Assembly: GCA_964251385.1 (NCBI GenBank)
Contig: CAXUJK010000001.1
Location: forward strand, 1,178,001-1,242,000
Reading direction: 5' to 3'
Origin: CADCVW01 sp964251385
GTDB lineage: Bacteria > Pseudomonadota > Alphaproteobacteria > Sphingomonadales > Sphingomonadaceae
Length of the DNA stretch: 64,000 nucleotides
Shown here piece by piece: positions 7,708 to 16,283 of the stretch. Made by a program: the position numbers and the translations under genes. The notes under the pieces were generated by a model. That model was not told the DNA's origin and made no database searches. It saw nothing but the letters and a program-made list of their open reading frames with translations. How positions within the stretch are numbered: position 1 is the first letter of the stretch; each line of letters begins with the position of its first letter.

Positions 7708-8990
7708 CCCCGCGCCCGGCGTTCCGTGCCACCCGATCGTTCGTGCAGCCCGGCGCGGGTGGAATGAAGGCCGCGGCGACCGGGATGCTCGTCGCCATGG
7801 CGGCGCTTTTCCTGGTCGCGCGCGCGCTCGAACCCGGCTCGCCGGGCTGGAGTTTCGTCAAGGCGTTCGCGGAGGCCGCTATGGTCGGCGGTCTCGCCGA
7901 CTGGTTCGCGGTTACCGCCTTGTTCCGCCGCCCGCTCGGCCTCCCCATCCCGCACACCGCGATCATCCCGACCAACAAGGACCGCATCGGCGACAATCTG
8001 GCGAGTTTCCTGCGCGACAATTTCCTCACTCCGTCGGTGGTCGCGCGCCGCATGCGCAAGATCGACGTAGCGGGCGCGGCCGGACGGTTCCTCGAAAACC
8101 CCCCGGCTTCCGGGCGCGATGGGGCGACGGACGGCGGGCGCATGCGGCAGGGCGCGTCGCGCATGGCGGCCGGTATCATCGAAGCGCTCGACGACGAACG
8201 GCTGGGCACGATGGCGAAGACGGCGATCTCGTTGCGCCTCAAGACTTTCGAAGTTGCGCCGCTGCTTGGGCAGACCTTGGGTGGCATGATCGACGATCAC
8301 CGCCACGTACCGATGCTGGAGAACGTGCTCGGCTGGCTGTCGCGCACGATCGGCGCGAACGAACATCTAATCCGCGACATGGTGCACAAGCGCACGGGCT
8401 GGGTCATGCGGCTGACCGGCCTCGACACCAAGCTTGCGGATCAGATCGTCAACGGCCTGACCAAGCTGATCGCGGAAATGGCCGACGATCCAGGTCATCC
8501 CGTGCGCCTCAAGGCCGAGGAAGCGCTGGCCAAGCTCGCCTTCGACCTCAAGTTCGACCCGATCACGCGCGTAAAGGTCGAGGTCATGAAGGCGGAGATC
8601 ATCGCCAACCCCGCGGTGGTCGAATGGATCGACCGGCTGTGGAGGCAGACCCGCGCGGGCATATTGCGCGCCGCGCGCGATCCCGACGCGGCGCTCGCGG
8701 GCAAGTTCGGCGAGGCGTTGCGCGAGCTCGGCCGGACGCTGCAGAAGGACGCGCGGCTGCGCGGTGCGATCAACAAGTTCGTGCGTCGCGCGACGGTCGG
8801 CGCGGTCGCGAGCTACGGCAGCGGCATCGTCAAGCTCGTGTCCGACACGGTGCGCGGCTGGGACGCCAAGACGATCACCGACCGCTTGGAGAACGCGGTC
8901 GGCCGCGACCTGCAATACATCCGCATCAACGGCACGCTGGTCGGCGGGTTGGTGGGGCTGATCATCCACGCGGCGGAGGTTTGGCTTTGA
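7704..8990 (+). CDS. DUF445 membrane-associated protein
   Basis: A 428-residue member of the DUF445 (YjiN-like) family, function unknown. An N-terminal membrane segment (about residues 24-42) is followed by EAAMVGGLADWFAVTALFRRPLGLPIPHTAIIP, whose GGLADWFAVTALF portion is the family hallmark; a long helical domain follows, and a hydrophobic C-terminal helix ends in GLIIHAAEVWL. The GTG start at 7704 overlaps the stop of the RND gene (GTGA), so it is translationally coupled; an in-frame ATG at 7764 is an alternative. The next gene, a broken acetyltransferase, overlaps its stop by four bases. Confidence 0.88.
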   Translation: MTPRPAFRATRSFVQPGAGGMKAAATGMLVAMAALFLVARALEPGSPGWSFVKAFAEAAMVGGLADWFAVTALFRRPLGLPIPHTAIIPTNKDRIGDNLASFLRDNFLTPSVVARRMRKIDVAGAAGRFLENPPASGRDGATDGGRMRQGASRMAAGIIEALDDERLGTMAKTAISLRLKTFEVAPLLGQTLGGMIDDHRHVPMLENVLGWLSRTIGANEHLIRDMVHKRTGWVMRLTGLDTKLADQIVNGLTKLIAEMADDPGHPVRLKAEEALAKLAFDLKFDPITRVKVEVMKAEIIANPAVVEWIDRLWRQTRAGILRAARDPDAALAGKFGEALRELGRTLQKDARLRGAINKFVRRATVGAVASYGSGIVKLVSDTVRGWDAKTITDRLENAVGRDLQYIRINGTLVGGLVGLIIHAAEVWL

Positions 8991-9492
8991 TCGACACCGA
9001 TCGGCTGCACCTGCGCCCGTACCGGCTCGACGACCTGCAATCCCTGTACGAGCTGACGCTGAGCCCCCGCATGCGCGAGTATTTGGGCGGCGACCCGCCT
9101 TCGCGCGTCGAAGCTTCGATCGGCTGCTCCGCGTCGCGGGCGGGTGGTCGCTGTTCGGGTTTGGAACGTTCGCGGTCATCGAGCACGAGACGCGAGATTA
9201 TGTCGGCAATTGCGGGCTGTTCCGAATGCTGCGCGACTAGGGCCCGGACTTCGACGGGTCTCCGGAAGCCGGCTGGATCATCGCCGAGTCGCGCTGGAAC
9301 CAGGGTTACGCGCGCGAAGCCATGGAGGCGGCGCACGCATGGTTCGACCGCATGCAAGGCAGGCAGCGGACCGTATGCATGATCGTGCCCGGCAACACGG
9401 CCTCCGAACGTCTCGCCGCGCACCTAGGCTACCGCCCGCTCCGCGACGCGATCGACAAAGGCGATACGGTCACGCTTTACGAACGCGTTTAG
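8987..9492 (+). pseudogene. GNAT acetyltransferase, inactivated by a frameshift and a stop
   Basis: Reads as a ribosomal-protein-type GNAT N-acetyltransferase. A TTG start at 8987 overlaps the DUF445 stop, giving LIDTDRLHLRPYRLDDLQSL. After VEA (9115) the homologous reading shifts by one base and goes on as FDRLLRVAGGWSLFGFG and FAVIEHETRDYVGNCGLFRM. In that frame a TAG at 9238-9240 interrupts RD-stop-GPDFDG; beyond it AGWIIAESRWNQGYAREAME, the acetyl-CoA-binding region, and NTASERLAAHLGY are intact to a stop at 9490-9492. Two independent lesions with a still recognisable C-terminal half point to recent decay, or to a frameshift error plus one true stop. Confidence 0.8.
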
Positions 9493-9532
9493 TCGTGTCG
9501 TTCAGCCCCCTTTTTCCCTTGTGGGAGAGGGA

Positions 9533-10816
9533 TCAGCCGTCCCCGCGCCGCTCGATCGCCGCGCCCACCGCGCTCAGCTTTTCCTCAAGCCGCTCGTATC
9601 CACGATCCAGATGGTAAACCCGCGACACCACCGTCTCGCCCCGCGCCGCGAGCCCCGCCAGAACCAGGCTCATCGATGCGCGCAGATCGGTGGCCATGAC
9701 GGGCGCGCCGACCAGATGGTCGACCCCGCGCACCACCGCCGATCGCCCGCGCACCTCGATGTCCGCCCCCATGCGCGCCAGCTCGGGCACGTGCATGTAA
9801 CGGTTCTCGAAGATCGTCTCGGTCAGCAGGCTCGTGCCGCCCGCCAGCGTCACCATCGCCATGAATTGCGCCTGCATGTCGGTCGGGAACGCCGGATGCG
9901 GCGCGGTGGAAAGCGACAGGGCTTTGAGCGGCCCGTCCGCCGATACGCGGATGCCCGCGTCGTGCTCGGCGACGTTCACCCCCGCATCGCGCAACGCGTG
10001 CAGGATCGCGGGCATCTCCGCCGCCTTGGCACCCACCAAATCGATCTCGCCCCCCGTGATGGCCGCCGCGCAAGCATACGACCCCGCCTCGATGCGATCG
10101 GGCATCACGTCGTAGCGCGCGCCGTGCAGCCGCTCGACACCCTCCACGATCAGATGATCCGTCCCGATGCCGTCGATCGACGCGCCCATCGCGACCAACA
10201 ACCGGGACAGATCGACGATTTCCGGCTCGCGCGCAGCGTTGACGATTTCACTACGGCCCTTGGCGAGCACCGCGGCCATCAGCGCGTTCTCGGTGGCACC
10301 GACCGACACGATCGGAAAACTGATCTGCCCCCCGCGCAAGCCCCCGTCCGGCGCGCGCGCCTTTACGTACCCGGCCGCAAGCTCGATCTCCGCGCCGAGC
10401 GCTTCCAGCGCCTTCAAATGCAGATCCACCGGCCGCGTCCCGATCGCGCAGCCTCCGGGCAGCGACACGGTCGCCTCCCCGCTCCGCGCCAGCAGCGGCC
10501 CGAGCACGAGGATCGACGCGCGCATCTTGCGCACGATGTCGTATGGCGCGACCGTCGACGTGATGCGCGCGGCGTTCAGCGTCATGCGCCGCCCGAACTC
10601 GTTCCCCCGCGCGCCCGCGACGCTGGTCGTCACCCCCAGCGTGTTGAGCAGATGTCCGAACGTGTCGACATCGGCGAGCCGCGGCAGGTTGCCGAGAATC
10701 AGCTCCTCGTCGGTGAGCAGCGCACACGGCAGCAGCGTCAGCGCGGCGTTCTTGGCGCCCGAGATCTGGATGCGGCCGGATAGGCGCTGCCCGCCCTGGA
10801 TTGCGATGGTGTCCAT
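9533..10816 (-). CDS. murA: UDP-N-acetylglucosamine 1-carboxyvinyltransferase
   Basis: First committed step of peptidoglycan synthesis in the cytoplasm: transfers enolpyruvate from PEP to UDP-GlcNAc. The 427-residue length is normal. The conserved Lys-Asn pair sits at residues 22-23 in SGAKNAALTLLP, and the PEP-binding, fosfomycin-sensitive cysteine at about residue 123 in SLPGGCAIGTRPVDLHLKAL. The ending DRGYERLEEKLSAVGAAIER is typical. The ATG at 10816 gives MDTIAIQGG. Between its start and clpS upstream lies a 130-bp inverted-repeat element, so the two are probably transcribed separately. Confidence 0.97.
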   Translation of the reverse strand: MDTIAIQGGQRLSGRIQISGAKNAALTLLPCALLTDEELILGNLPRLADVDTFGHLLNTLGVTTSVAGARGNEFGRRMTLNAARITSTVAPYDIVRKMRASILVLGPLLARSGEATVSLPGGCAIGTRPVDLHLKALEALGAEIELAAGYVKARAPDGGLRGGQISFPIVSVGATENALMAAVLAKGRSEIVNAAREPEIVDLSRLLVAMGASIDGIGTDHLIVEGVERLHGARYDVMPDRIEAGSYACAAAITGGEIDLVGAKAAEMPAILHALRDAGVNVAEHDAGIRVSADGPLKALSLSTAPHPAFPTDMQAQFMAMVTLAGGTSLLTETIFENRYMHVPELARMGADIEVRGRSAVVRGVDHLVGAPVMATDLRASMSLVLAGLAARGETVVSRVYHLDRGYERLEEKLSAVGAAIERRGDG

Positions 10817-10852
10817 CGGGGCGGTTTAGGGAATGGCGGGAGCGGCGCAAGG

Positions 10853-10984
10853 GAAGAGCCTCTCCCGTCCGAACCTGCGGTCCGGCCACCCTCTCCGGCA
10901 AGCGGAGAGGGAAGGTAGCAGCCCCTCTCCGCTTGCCGGAGAGGGAGGGATCCGCGACGAAGTCGTGGGAGGGAGAGGCTCTTC
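10853..10984. repeat. nested inverted-repeat intergenic element
   Basis: Two concentric perfect inverted repeats between murA and clpS. The outer arms are GAAGAGCCTCTCCC at 10853-10866 and its complement at 10971-10984. The inner arms are 23 bp, at 10889-10911 and 10923-10945, and each inner arm is itself nearly palindromic (CCCTCTCC...GGAGAGGG). The right outer arm ends on the last base of the clpS stop codon. The whole could fold as a long cruciform or RNA hairpin. Its compact build resembles a REP- or MITE-like element. Confidence 0.8.
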
Positions 10985-11337
10985 TACGCCTTCTCCAGCG
11001 TGCACTGGAGCGGGTGCTGGTTTTCGCGCGCGAAATCCATGACTTGCGACACCTTGGTTTCCGCCACTTCGTAGGTGAAGACGCCGCACACGCCCACCCC
11101 CTTCTGGTGGACCTGCAGCATGACGCGCGTCGCGTCCTCCATGCCCATGCGGAAGAAGCGTTGCAGGCACAGCACGACGAACTCCATCGGCGTGTAATCG
11201 TCATTGAGCATCAGGACCTTGTACGGCGTCGGCTTCTTGGTGCGCGTGCGCGTGCGCGTCGCGACGCCCGCGCCCGTTCCACGACCGCTGTCCTCGTCAT
11301 TGTCGCCCGAACGCCGATCGCCTGCCGTTATCATCAT
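10984..11337 (-). CDS. clpS: ATP-dependent Clp protease adaptor ClpS
   Basis: Adaptor that delivers N-end-rule substrates to ClpAP. The core at residues about 33-115 holds the signature KVLMLNDDYTPMEFVV, whose Asn-Asp-Asp residues bind the substrate alpha-amino group, then VMLQVHQKGVGVCGVFTYEVAE. The ATG at 11335-11337 (MMITAGDRRS) gives 117 residues with a flexible arginine- and threonine-rich N-terminal extension, as usual in alphaproteobacteria; a longer frame upstream lacks family similarity. No strong ribosome site is visible. clpA is not linked here. Confidence 0.93.
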   Translation of the reverse strand: MMITAGDRRSGDNDEDSGRGTGAGVATRTRTRTKKPTPYKVLMLNDDYTPMEFVVLCLQRFFRMGMEDATRVMLQVHQKGVGVCGVFTYEVAETKVSQVMDFARENQHPLQCTLEKA

Positions 11338-11384
11338 GCGGCACGAAATAAGACATGCCCCCACCCACGGGCAAGGCCCCACGC

Positions 11385-11419
11385 AAAAAGGGCGGCGGTT
11401 CCAGCTGGAACCGCCGCCC
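11385..11419 (-). terminator. rho-independent terminator of the phasin gene
   Basis: On the minus strand a perfect 13-bp stem (GGGCGGCGGTTCC and its complement) with an AGCT loop is followed by five T. It lies 22 nt after the phasin stop and before clpS. Confidence 0.9.
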
Positions 11420-11440
11420 TCGCGAGCAAAGCCGAAGCGC

Positions 11441-12085
11441 TTAGTTGCTCAGCGACTTCACCTTGTCCGCGTTCGCCGTCATGCGGCTTGCCACCGGCTC
11501 CATCGCCTCGCCGGCCAGTTTGACCATCGTCTCGCTTAGCCGCGCGCCTTCGGCCATCATCGTCTCCATGTACGACTTGGCAAACTCGCTCTGCAGGCGG
11601 AGCAGCTCGACGGGCGACTTGGCTTCGGCGAAGCTCTTCATCGCTTCCGACGTGGTCTCGAAGCCCTTGCGGCCCAGTTCGGCGACGTCCTGGCTCAGCG
11701 TGCCCGCGTTCTGCGCAGCGATGCGCGCTGACGCGGCCATCGCCTCGACATTGCCGCGCGCCAGTTCGGCGGCTTCCTTGGCGAGCGACTGCGAGCGCGC
11801 GACCATCGTCTTGGCGTCGAACGCGTCGGCCTTGATCCCGGCCTTGTCGAACATCTTGCGCACGCCGTCGGCGGCCGCGCCGAAGTCGACCTTGGGAACT
11901 TCCATCTGCATCGTCTGGGTGTTCATCTTCGGTGCTTCCTTAGGTTCGGGAGTGGCGGGTGCGCCGGATTGGGCGGCGGGGGCGGTTTCGGCCTGTTCGA
12001 CATCGTCGTTCAGCGCTTCGAACACCGCGCCCGACCCCTGCGCCGCCGCCAGGATTGCGGCTTTCTGATCCAGTTTCTTCGCCAT
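11441..12085 (-). CDS. phaP: phasin family protein
   Basis: A 214-residue phasin, an amphipathic helical protein that coats polyhydroxyalkanoate granules. The N-terminal third is an alanine/proline-rich linker (AETAPAAQSGAPATPEPKEAP). The phasin domain from about residue 65 shows the heptad-rich pattern of VDFGAAADGVRKMFDKAG and LSQDVAELGRKGFETTSEAM, then ELLRLQSEFAKSYMETMMAE. AAGGGA precedes the ATG at 12083-12085. It lies downstream of phaC in the same direction, separated by about 90 bases that hold PhaR-like sites, so it probably has its own regulated promoter. A strong terminator follows. Confidence 0.92.
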   Translation of the reverse strand: MAKKLDQKAAILAAAQGSGAVFEALNDDVEQAETAPAAQSGAPATPEPKEAPKMNTQTMQMEVPKVDFGAAADGVRKMFDKAGIKADAFDAKTMVARSQSLAKEAAELARGNVEAMAASARIAAQNAGTLSQDVAELGRKGFETTSEAMKSFAEAKSPVELLRLQSEFAKSYMETMMAEGARLSETMVKLAGEAMEPVASRMTANADKVKSLSN

Positions 12086-12109
12086 CTCAAAAGTCCCTTC
12101 GAGTGCCTA

Positions 12110-12169
12110 TGCTGCAGTGCAACATAACCTAAACCCGGCAAAGATCAAGCGGAATGTTGCGGTGCAGCA
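12110..12169 (-). promoter_or_regulatory. paired PhaR-like operator sites before the phasin gene
   Basis: Two facing copies of a TGC-rich motif, TGCTGCAGTGCAACA at 12110-12124 and TGTTGCGGTGCAGCA at 12155-12169, are inverted relative to each other with two mismatches. PhaR of alphaproteobacteria represses phasin genes through CTGC/TGC-N3-4-GCA(G) sites, which these match. They fill the phaC-phaP gap. The regulator gene is not in the window. Confidence 0.55.
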
Positions 12170-12176
12170 AAACGCG

Positions 12177-13892
12177 TCAGCGGCTCATCACGTAGCGGCC
12201 GGGCGCGTCCTCGATCGCGGGCAGGTCACCGCCACCCGGTACCCGCGCGCCGTCGACCCGCACCCGCTCGCCCGACCGCGGCGTGATCCACGCCATCCAG
12301 TCGGGCCACCAGCTTCCCTTGTGCGCGGTCGCGCCTTCGATGAACGCGTCCAGCGTCTCCGAACCGTCCTCGTTGATCCAGTAGCCGTACTTTCCGGACG
12401 ACGGATGATTGACCACCCCCGCGATATGCCCCGAGCCCGCGAGAACGAAGCGCACCGGGCCCTTGAAGTGATGCGTGATCTTGAACACGGATTGCGGCGG
12501 CGCGATGTGGTCCTCGCGCCCGGCCTGAACGAAGCTCGGGGTCGTGACCGTGCCCAGATCAATTGGAGTACCCTCGACGCTGACCCCGCCGGACGCCAGC
12601 TTGTTGCCGCGATAAAATGTGTTCAGGTAATCGGCATGCCACAACGCCGGCAGGTTGGTCGTGTCGCCGTTCCAGTGGAGCAGGTCGAAGGGCGCGTAGT
12701 CCTCGCCCAGCATGTAGTTGTTGACCCAGTAACTCCAGATCAGGTCGCGGCCGCGCAAGGCATTGAACGTCGCCGACATCACACGTCCGTCGAGGAACCC
12801 TGTCTCCTCGGTCATCCGCGACAGCCCCGCGATCGCCTCGTCGCCCAGAAACACCTTCAGCTCCCCCGCGTCCTCGAAATCGACCTGCGCGGTGAAGAAC
12901 GTCGCGCTCGCCACCTTGTCGGCCTCGCCCCGCGCTTCCAACAAGGCCAACGTCGCGGCCAGCGTCGTTCCCGCGACGCAGTACCCGACTGTATGCACCG
13001 CATCGACGCCAAGCAGGTCGCGCACGGTGTCGATCGCATCGACCTGCCCACGCACGACGTAATCGTCGAACACGACGTCGCGCATCGTCTCGTCCGCCGA
13101 CTTCCACGACACCATGAACACGGACAGACCCTGATCGACCGCCCACTTCACGAAGCTTTTTTCAGGCGCGAGGTCGAGGATGTAGAACCGGTTGATCCAG
13201 GGCGGGAAGATGACCAGCGGCGTGTCGAACACGTCCGGGGTCGACGGCGCGTAGTGGATCAGCTGGTAGAGCGGCGTCTCCTTGATCACTTTTCCGGGGG
13301 TCATCGCCAGGTTGCGCCCGACTTCGAACGCGTCCTTGGCGGTGTGCGTCATCTGCCGCGCGCCCAAATCACGGATCAGGTGCTCGAACCCCTGAAACAG
13401 GTTGTCGCCGCGCGTTTCCGCAGTCTTCTTCAAGACCTGCGGATTGGTCATCGGAAAGTTGGAAGGCGACGCCGCATCGAGCAACGCGCGCGTCGCGAAC
13501 CGGAGCTTGGCGTGCGCGTCCGCGTCCATGCCCGGGGCCGCGTCCGCCGCCGCGATCATGCGCTCGCTGACGGCGAGGTAATTGCGCGCGATCGCGTCGA
13601 AAGGCGGATTACGCCATTCGGGAGCCTTGAACCTTTTGTCCACCGCTGGATCGGGCAGCGCGGCCGGCATCAGCCCCGCCGTCCAGCTCTGCCAAACCTG
13701 CATCCCCTGCGCCCAGAACTCCGCGCCTGCCTTCATCATCGCGGCTGGATCGGCGGCGGGAACGACGGCCTTGCTTTCCGCAAGATTGCTCCAGAACCCC
13801 AGCATCGCGCGCTGCGCGTGCTCGGCCATGTGCGTCCACGCGGACGCGGCCACGGGCGCGCCGTCCTTGGGATGATCCGCCATGTCGTCCAC
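12177..13892 (-). CDS. phaC: class I polyhydroxyalkanoate synthase PhaC
   Basis: Polymerises (R)-3-hydroxyacyl-CoA into storage polyester on granules. About 571 residues, normal for class I. The N-terminal PhaC domain (NPQVLKKTAETRGDN) precedes the alpha/beta hydrolase core. The lipase-like box reads VGYCVAGTTLAATLAL, with the catalytic cysteine near residue 305; the fifth box position is Ala where Cupriavidus has Gly. The catalytic Asp is in QAGREDHIAPP and the His in GSGHIAGVVNHP. I prefer GTG 13892 (GAGGAG six bases before); ATG 13883 would lose only three residues. The phasin gene follows, with PhaR-like sites between. Confidence 0.95.
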   Translation of the reverse strand: MDDMADHPKDGAPVAASAWTHMAEHAQRAMLGFWSNLAESKAVVPAADPAAMMKAGAEFWAQGMQVWQSWTAGLMPAALPDPAVDKRFKAPEWRNPPFDAIARNYLAVSERMIAAADAAPGMDADAHAKLRFATRALLDAASPSNFPMTNPQVLKKTAETRGDNLFQGFEHLIRDLGARQMTHTAKDAFEVGRNLAMTPGKVIKETPLYQLIHYAPSTPDVFDTPLVIFPPWINRFYILDLAPEKSFVKWAVDQGLSVFMVSWKSADETMRDVVFDDYVVRGQVDAIDTVRDLLGVDAVHTVGYCVAGTTLAATLALLEARGEADKVASATFFTAQVDFEDAGELKVFLGDEAIAGLSRMTEETGFLDGRVMSATFNALRGRDLIWSYWVNNYMLGEDYAPFDLLHWNGDTTNLPALWHADYLNTFYRGNKLASGGVSVEGTPIDLGTVTTPSFVQAGREDHIAPPQSVFKITHHFKGPVRFVLAGSGHIAGVVNHPSSGKYGYWINEDGSETLDAFIEGATAHKGSWWPDWMAWITPRSGERVRVDGARVPGGGDLPAIEDAPGRYVMSR

Positions 13893-13958
13893 GTCCGTCT
13901 CCTCGCGTACCACCGGTCTAACGCCGCGCTTTCACGACTTGGTTAACGCACGATGCGC

Positions 13959-14324
13959 CTAATCGTCCTTGCCGAGCAACGCCCTGATGCCCCCGATCAC
14001 GAATCTACCGACCTCGAGCACGTTGATGCCGCCTTTGCATACGATTCCCTGCGTCCCGCACGGCGACGTGATGTCCTTGATCGCCTGCATCTGGTCGACG
14101 CGCTCGCCGCCGTAGCGCGGCTGGTCGGGGTCCTTGTCGTACAGCGATGTCGAAAACTCGGCGCGGTCGCGCGCGCACACGACGATCTCGCCTGGTTCTC
14201 TCGACCGGCACGGATCGGGGCCAATCGTAGTCCTTGCGCGGTGCGCCTCCAGCACGGCTTCCGCTGTCCGCGGCGTCGGATCCGCAGCCAGTCCGGCGAA
14301 CAGCACGGCCGCGATCATCGACAT
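13959..14324 (-). CDS. exported hypothetical protein with GEIVVCAR motif
   Basis: A 121-residue protein starting MSMIAAVLFAGLAADP, a short signal peptide. The segment CRSREPGEIVVCARDRAEF carries the [GD]EIVVCA[RG] motif I know from many small exported sphingomonad proteins of unknown role. Four cysteines are visible in the mature part, probably forming two disulfides. GAGGGA lies seven bases before the ATG at 14322-14324. It is divergent from glpX, whose start is 50 bases away. Function is unknown. Confidence 0.75.
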   Translation of the reverse strand: MSMIAAVLFAGLAADPTPRTAEAVLEAHRARTTIGPDPCRSREPGEIVVCARDRAEFSTSLYDKDPDQPRYGGERVDQMQAIKDITSPCGTQGIVCKGGINVLEVGRFVIGGIRALLGKDD

Positions 14325-14373
14325 TGCCCAGTCCCTCGCCTATCCCGCGACCACCGCAATCAACAGGAAACCC

Positions 14374-15381
14374 ATGGCCTCCGCAAGCCCGACTCTCGCC
14401 AGAAGCGCGGTCCTCGACCGCGTCCTCGTTCTCGAAATGGTACGCGTGACCGAGGCCGCCGCGATCGCCGCCTCCGCGCTGATCGGTCGCGGCGACGAGA
14501 AGGCGGCGGATCACGCCGCGGTTGAGGCGATGCGCGCCGCGCTCAACGAGCTCGCGATGGACGGCACGGTGGTGATCGGCGAGGGCGAGCGCGACGAGGC
14601 CCCCATGCTTTTCATCGGCGAAAAGGTGGGTTCGGCGATCGGCACCGGCCCCAAGATCGACATCGCGCTCGACCCGCTCGAAGGCACCACGATCACCGCG
14701 AAAGCCGGTCCCAACGCGCTCGCCGTGCTCGCCATCGCCGAGGAAGGCGGGCTTTTGAACGCGCCCGACGTCTACATGGACAAGCTGGCCATCGGCCCCG
14801 GCTACGAACAAGGCGTGGTCAGCCTCGACAAGTCGCCATCCGAAAACGTCCGCGCGCTCGCCGCCGCCAAGGGGGTTGCGCCTTCCGACATCATCGCCTG
14901 CGTCCTCGACCGCCCGCGCCACGAAGCGCTCATCGCCGAGCTGCGCGCGCTCGGCTGCGGCGTCATGCTCATCCCCGACGGCGACGTCGCGGGCGTGATC
15001 GCGACCACCGACCCGGACACCACGATCGACATCTATCTGGGGAGCGGCGGCGCGCCCGAAGGCGTGCTCGCGGCCGCCGCCTTGCGCTGCGTCGGGGGCC
15101 AGTTCCAAGGCCGCCTGCTGTTCCGCAATGACGACGAGCGCGGCCGCGCGGCCAAATGGGGCGTGACCGACCTCGACCGCATCTACCAGATGGAGGATCT
15201 GGCCAAGGGCGACGTCATCTTCGCCGCCACGGGGGTGACGGACGGCTCGCTGTTGGCTGGCGTAAAACACCGTCGTGGTGGCGGCATCTACACTCAGTCG
15301 ATCGTCATGCGCGCAAGCTCGGGTACCTTACGTCGGGTGGAGTGCGAACACGGCACGCGCAGCGAGTTCCGCAAAGGCTGA
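14374..15381 (+). CDS. glpX: class II fructose-1,6-bisphosphatase GlpX
   Basis: Gluconeogenic enzyme hydrolysing fructose-1,6-bisphosphate to fructose-6-phosphate. The 335-residue protein shows the GlpX signatures: GEGERDEAPMLFIGEKVG (metal binding), DPLEGTTITAKAGPNALAVL (the DPxEGT metal site) and the substrate-binding IYLGSGGAPEGVLAAAAL. I chose ATG 14374 because ACAGGA precedes it and the upstream extension of the frame lacks family similarity and overlaps the divergent exported protein. Its stop is one base from the stop of the convergent tonB-like gene. Confidence 0.95.
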   Translation: MASASPTLARSAVLDRVLVLEMVRVTEAAAIAASALIGRGDEKAADHAAVEAMRAALNELAMDGTVVIGEGERDEAPMLFIGEKVGSAIGTGPKIDIALDPLEGTTITAKAGPNALAVLAIAEEGGLLNAPDVYMDKLAIGPGYEQGVVSLDKSPSENVRALAAAKGVAPSDIIACVLDRPRHEALIAELRALGCGVMLIPDGDVAGVIATTDPDTTIDIYLGSGGAPEGVLAAAALRCVGGQFQGRLLFRNDDERGRAAKWGVTDLDRIYQMEDLAKGDVIFAATGVTDGSLLAGVKHRRGGGIYTQSIVMRASSGTLRRVECEHGTRSEFRKG

Positions 15382-15382
15382 C

Positions 15383-16186
15383 CTACCACTCGTCATCGGG
15401 TATCGTCGGCTCGACGTCGATCGGCTCCCGCTCCTCCGCCAGCGTCCATTCGTGCTCGCCGTCGATCTGCGTGGCGACGGGGATGCCGTCTCCGTCGAGC
15501 GCCGGACGATAGCGGAAACGCTGCGTGATCAATCGGCATGTCGTCTCGTCGAGCGCGCGGCTGCCGCTCGATCGCGTGATCCGGCACCCCGCCACGCGCC
15601 CGTTGGGCTGAACGACGAAGCTCAGCAACAACGTCCCCTCCTCTCGCGCCCGGACCGCCTCGCGCGGGTAGTCGCGGTTGCCGATGCCGCCGCTCAACCA
15701 GCGCACGCGCCGCGACATGCCGCCCCCACCGCCCCCGCCCGTGCCGTTGCCCGAAGCGCCGCTGCCCGTTCCCGTGCCAACCCCGCCGCTCCCGGTGCCC
15801 GGCCCCGGCACCTCCGCCGCGCCCGCGGAGGGTCGGTTGCCCTCGCCCGCAATAGGGGCGGCGACGATCGGCGTCGGCAGCGGAATGGGCTGCGGCGGCG
15901 CGACGACCGGAGTCGGCGTGTCCCGCAAATTGGGCGGCGACGCCGCGCCCTCCGGCTCGGGTGCGCGCGCCTTTTGCTTGGGCTGCTCGATCTTCAAGGG
16001 TTCGACAATCGGCGGCGGAGGCGGCTCGGACGCGACATCGAAGATCTTCAACTCTGCGCTCGTCGGCACCGACAGATCAAACCCGAGCCCGCGGAACAGC
16101 GCGTACCCGATCAGCGCATGAAGCAGCGCGACCCCAACGACCGACTTGACCCGGTCTCGATCGATCCGTCTAATTCGCACCGCCAT
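15383..16186 (-). CDS. TonB-like energy transducer
   Basis: A 267-residue protein built like TonB: cytoplasmic basic start, one membrane anchor (VVGVALLHALIGYALFRGLG, about residues 16-35), a proline-rich periplasmic arm (EPPPPPIVEPLKI), an unusual glycine-rich stretch (about 130-160), and a C-terminal TonB domain with YPREAVRAREEGTLLLSFVV and TTCRLITQRFRYRPALDGDG. It would couple the proton gradient to an outer-membrane receptor; no ExbBD or receptor gene is linked. I chose ATG 16186 (MAVRIRRID); an in-frame ATG at 16219 would add 11 residues. Confidence 0.85.
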   Translation of the reverse strand: MAVRIRRIDRDRVKSVVGVALLHALIGYALFRGLGFDLSVPTSAELKIFDVASEPPPPPIVEPLKIEQPKQKARAPEPEGAASPPNLRDTPTPVVAPPQPIPLPTPIVAAPIAGEGNRPSAGAAEVPGPGTGSGGVGTGTGSGASGNGTGGGGGGGMSRRVRWLSGGIGNRDYPREAVRAREEGTLLLSFVVQPNGRVAGCRITRSSGSRALDETTCRLITQRFRYRPALDGDGIPVATQIDGEHEWTLAEEREPIDVEPTIPDDEW

Positions 16187-16283
16187 CCTGCCCCGCGTTC
16201 GACGCGCCGGATGGCACATGGGAGATGAACTACCGGTTTAGCTCGGCTGCCCCGGTGGCATCAGCATCACAAACAACCTTTGC

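Noticed and set aside
9506..9532. A C-rich/G-rich stretch after murA as a terminator
   Set aside because: The pairing is imperfect and no T-run follows on the murA strand. It may be a degenerate relative of the element at 10853.
10851..10990. The inverted repeats near clpS as a CRISPR array
   Set aside because: Only two pairs of arms, inverted rather than direct, with no regular spacers and no cas genes.
12117..13946. A 609-residue rightward frame opposite phaC
   Set aside because: Antisense of a PHA synthase with all catalytic residues; the frame has no signature.
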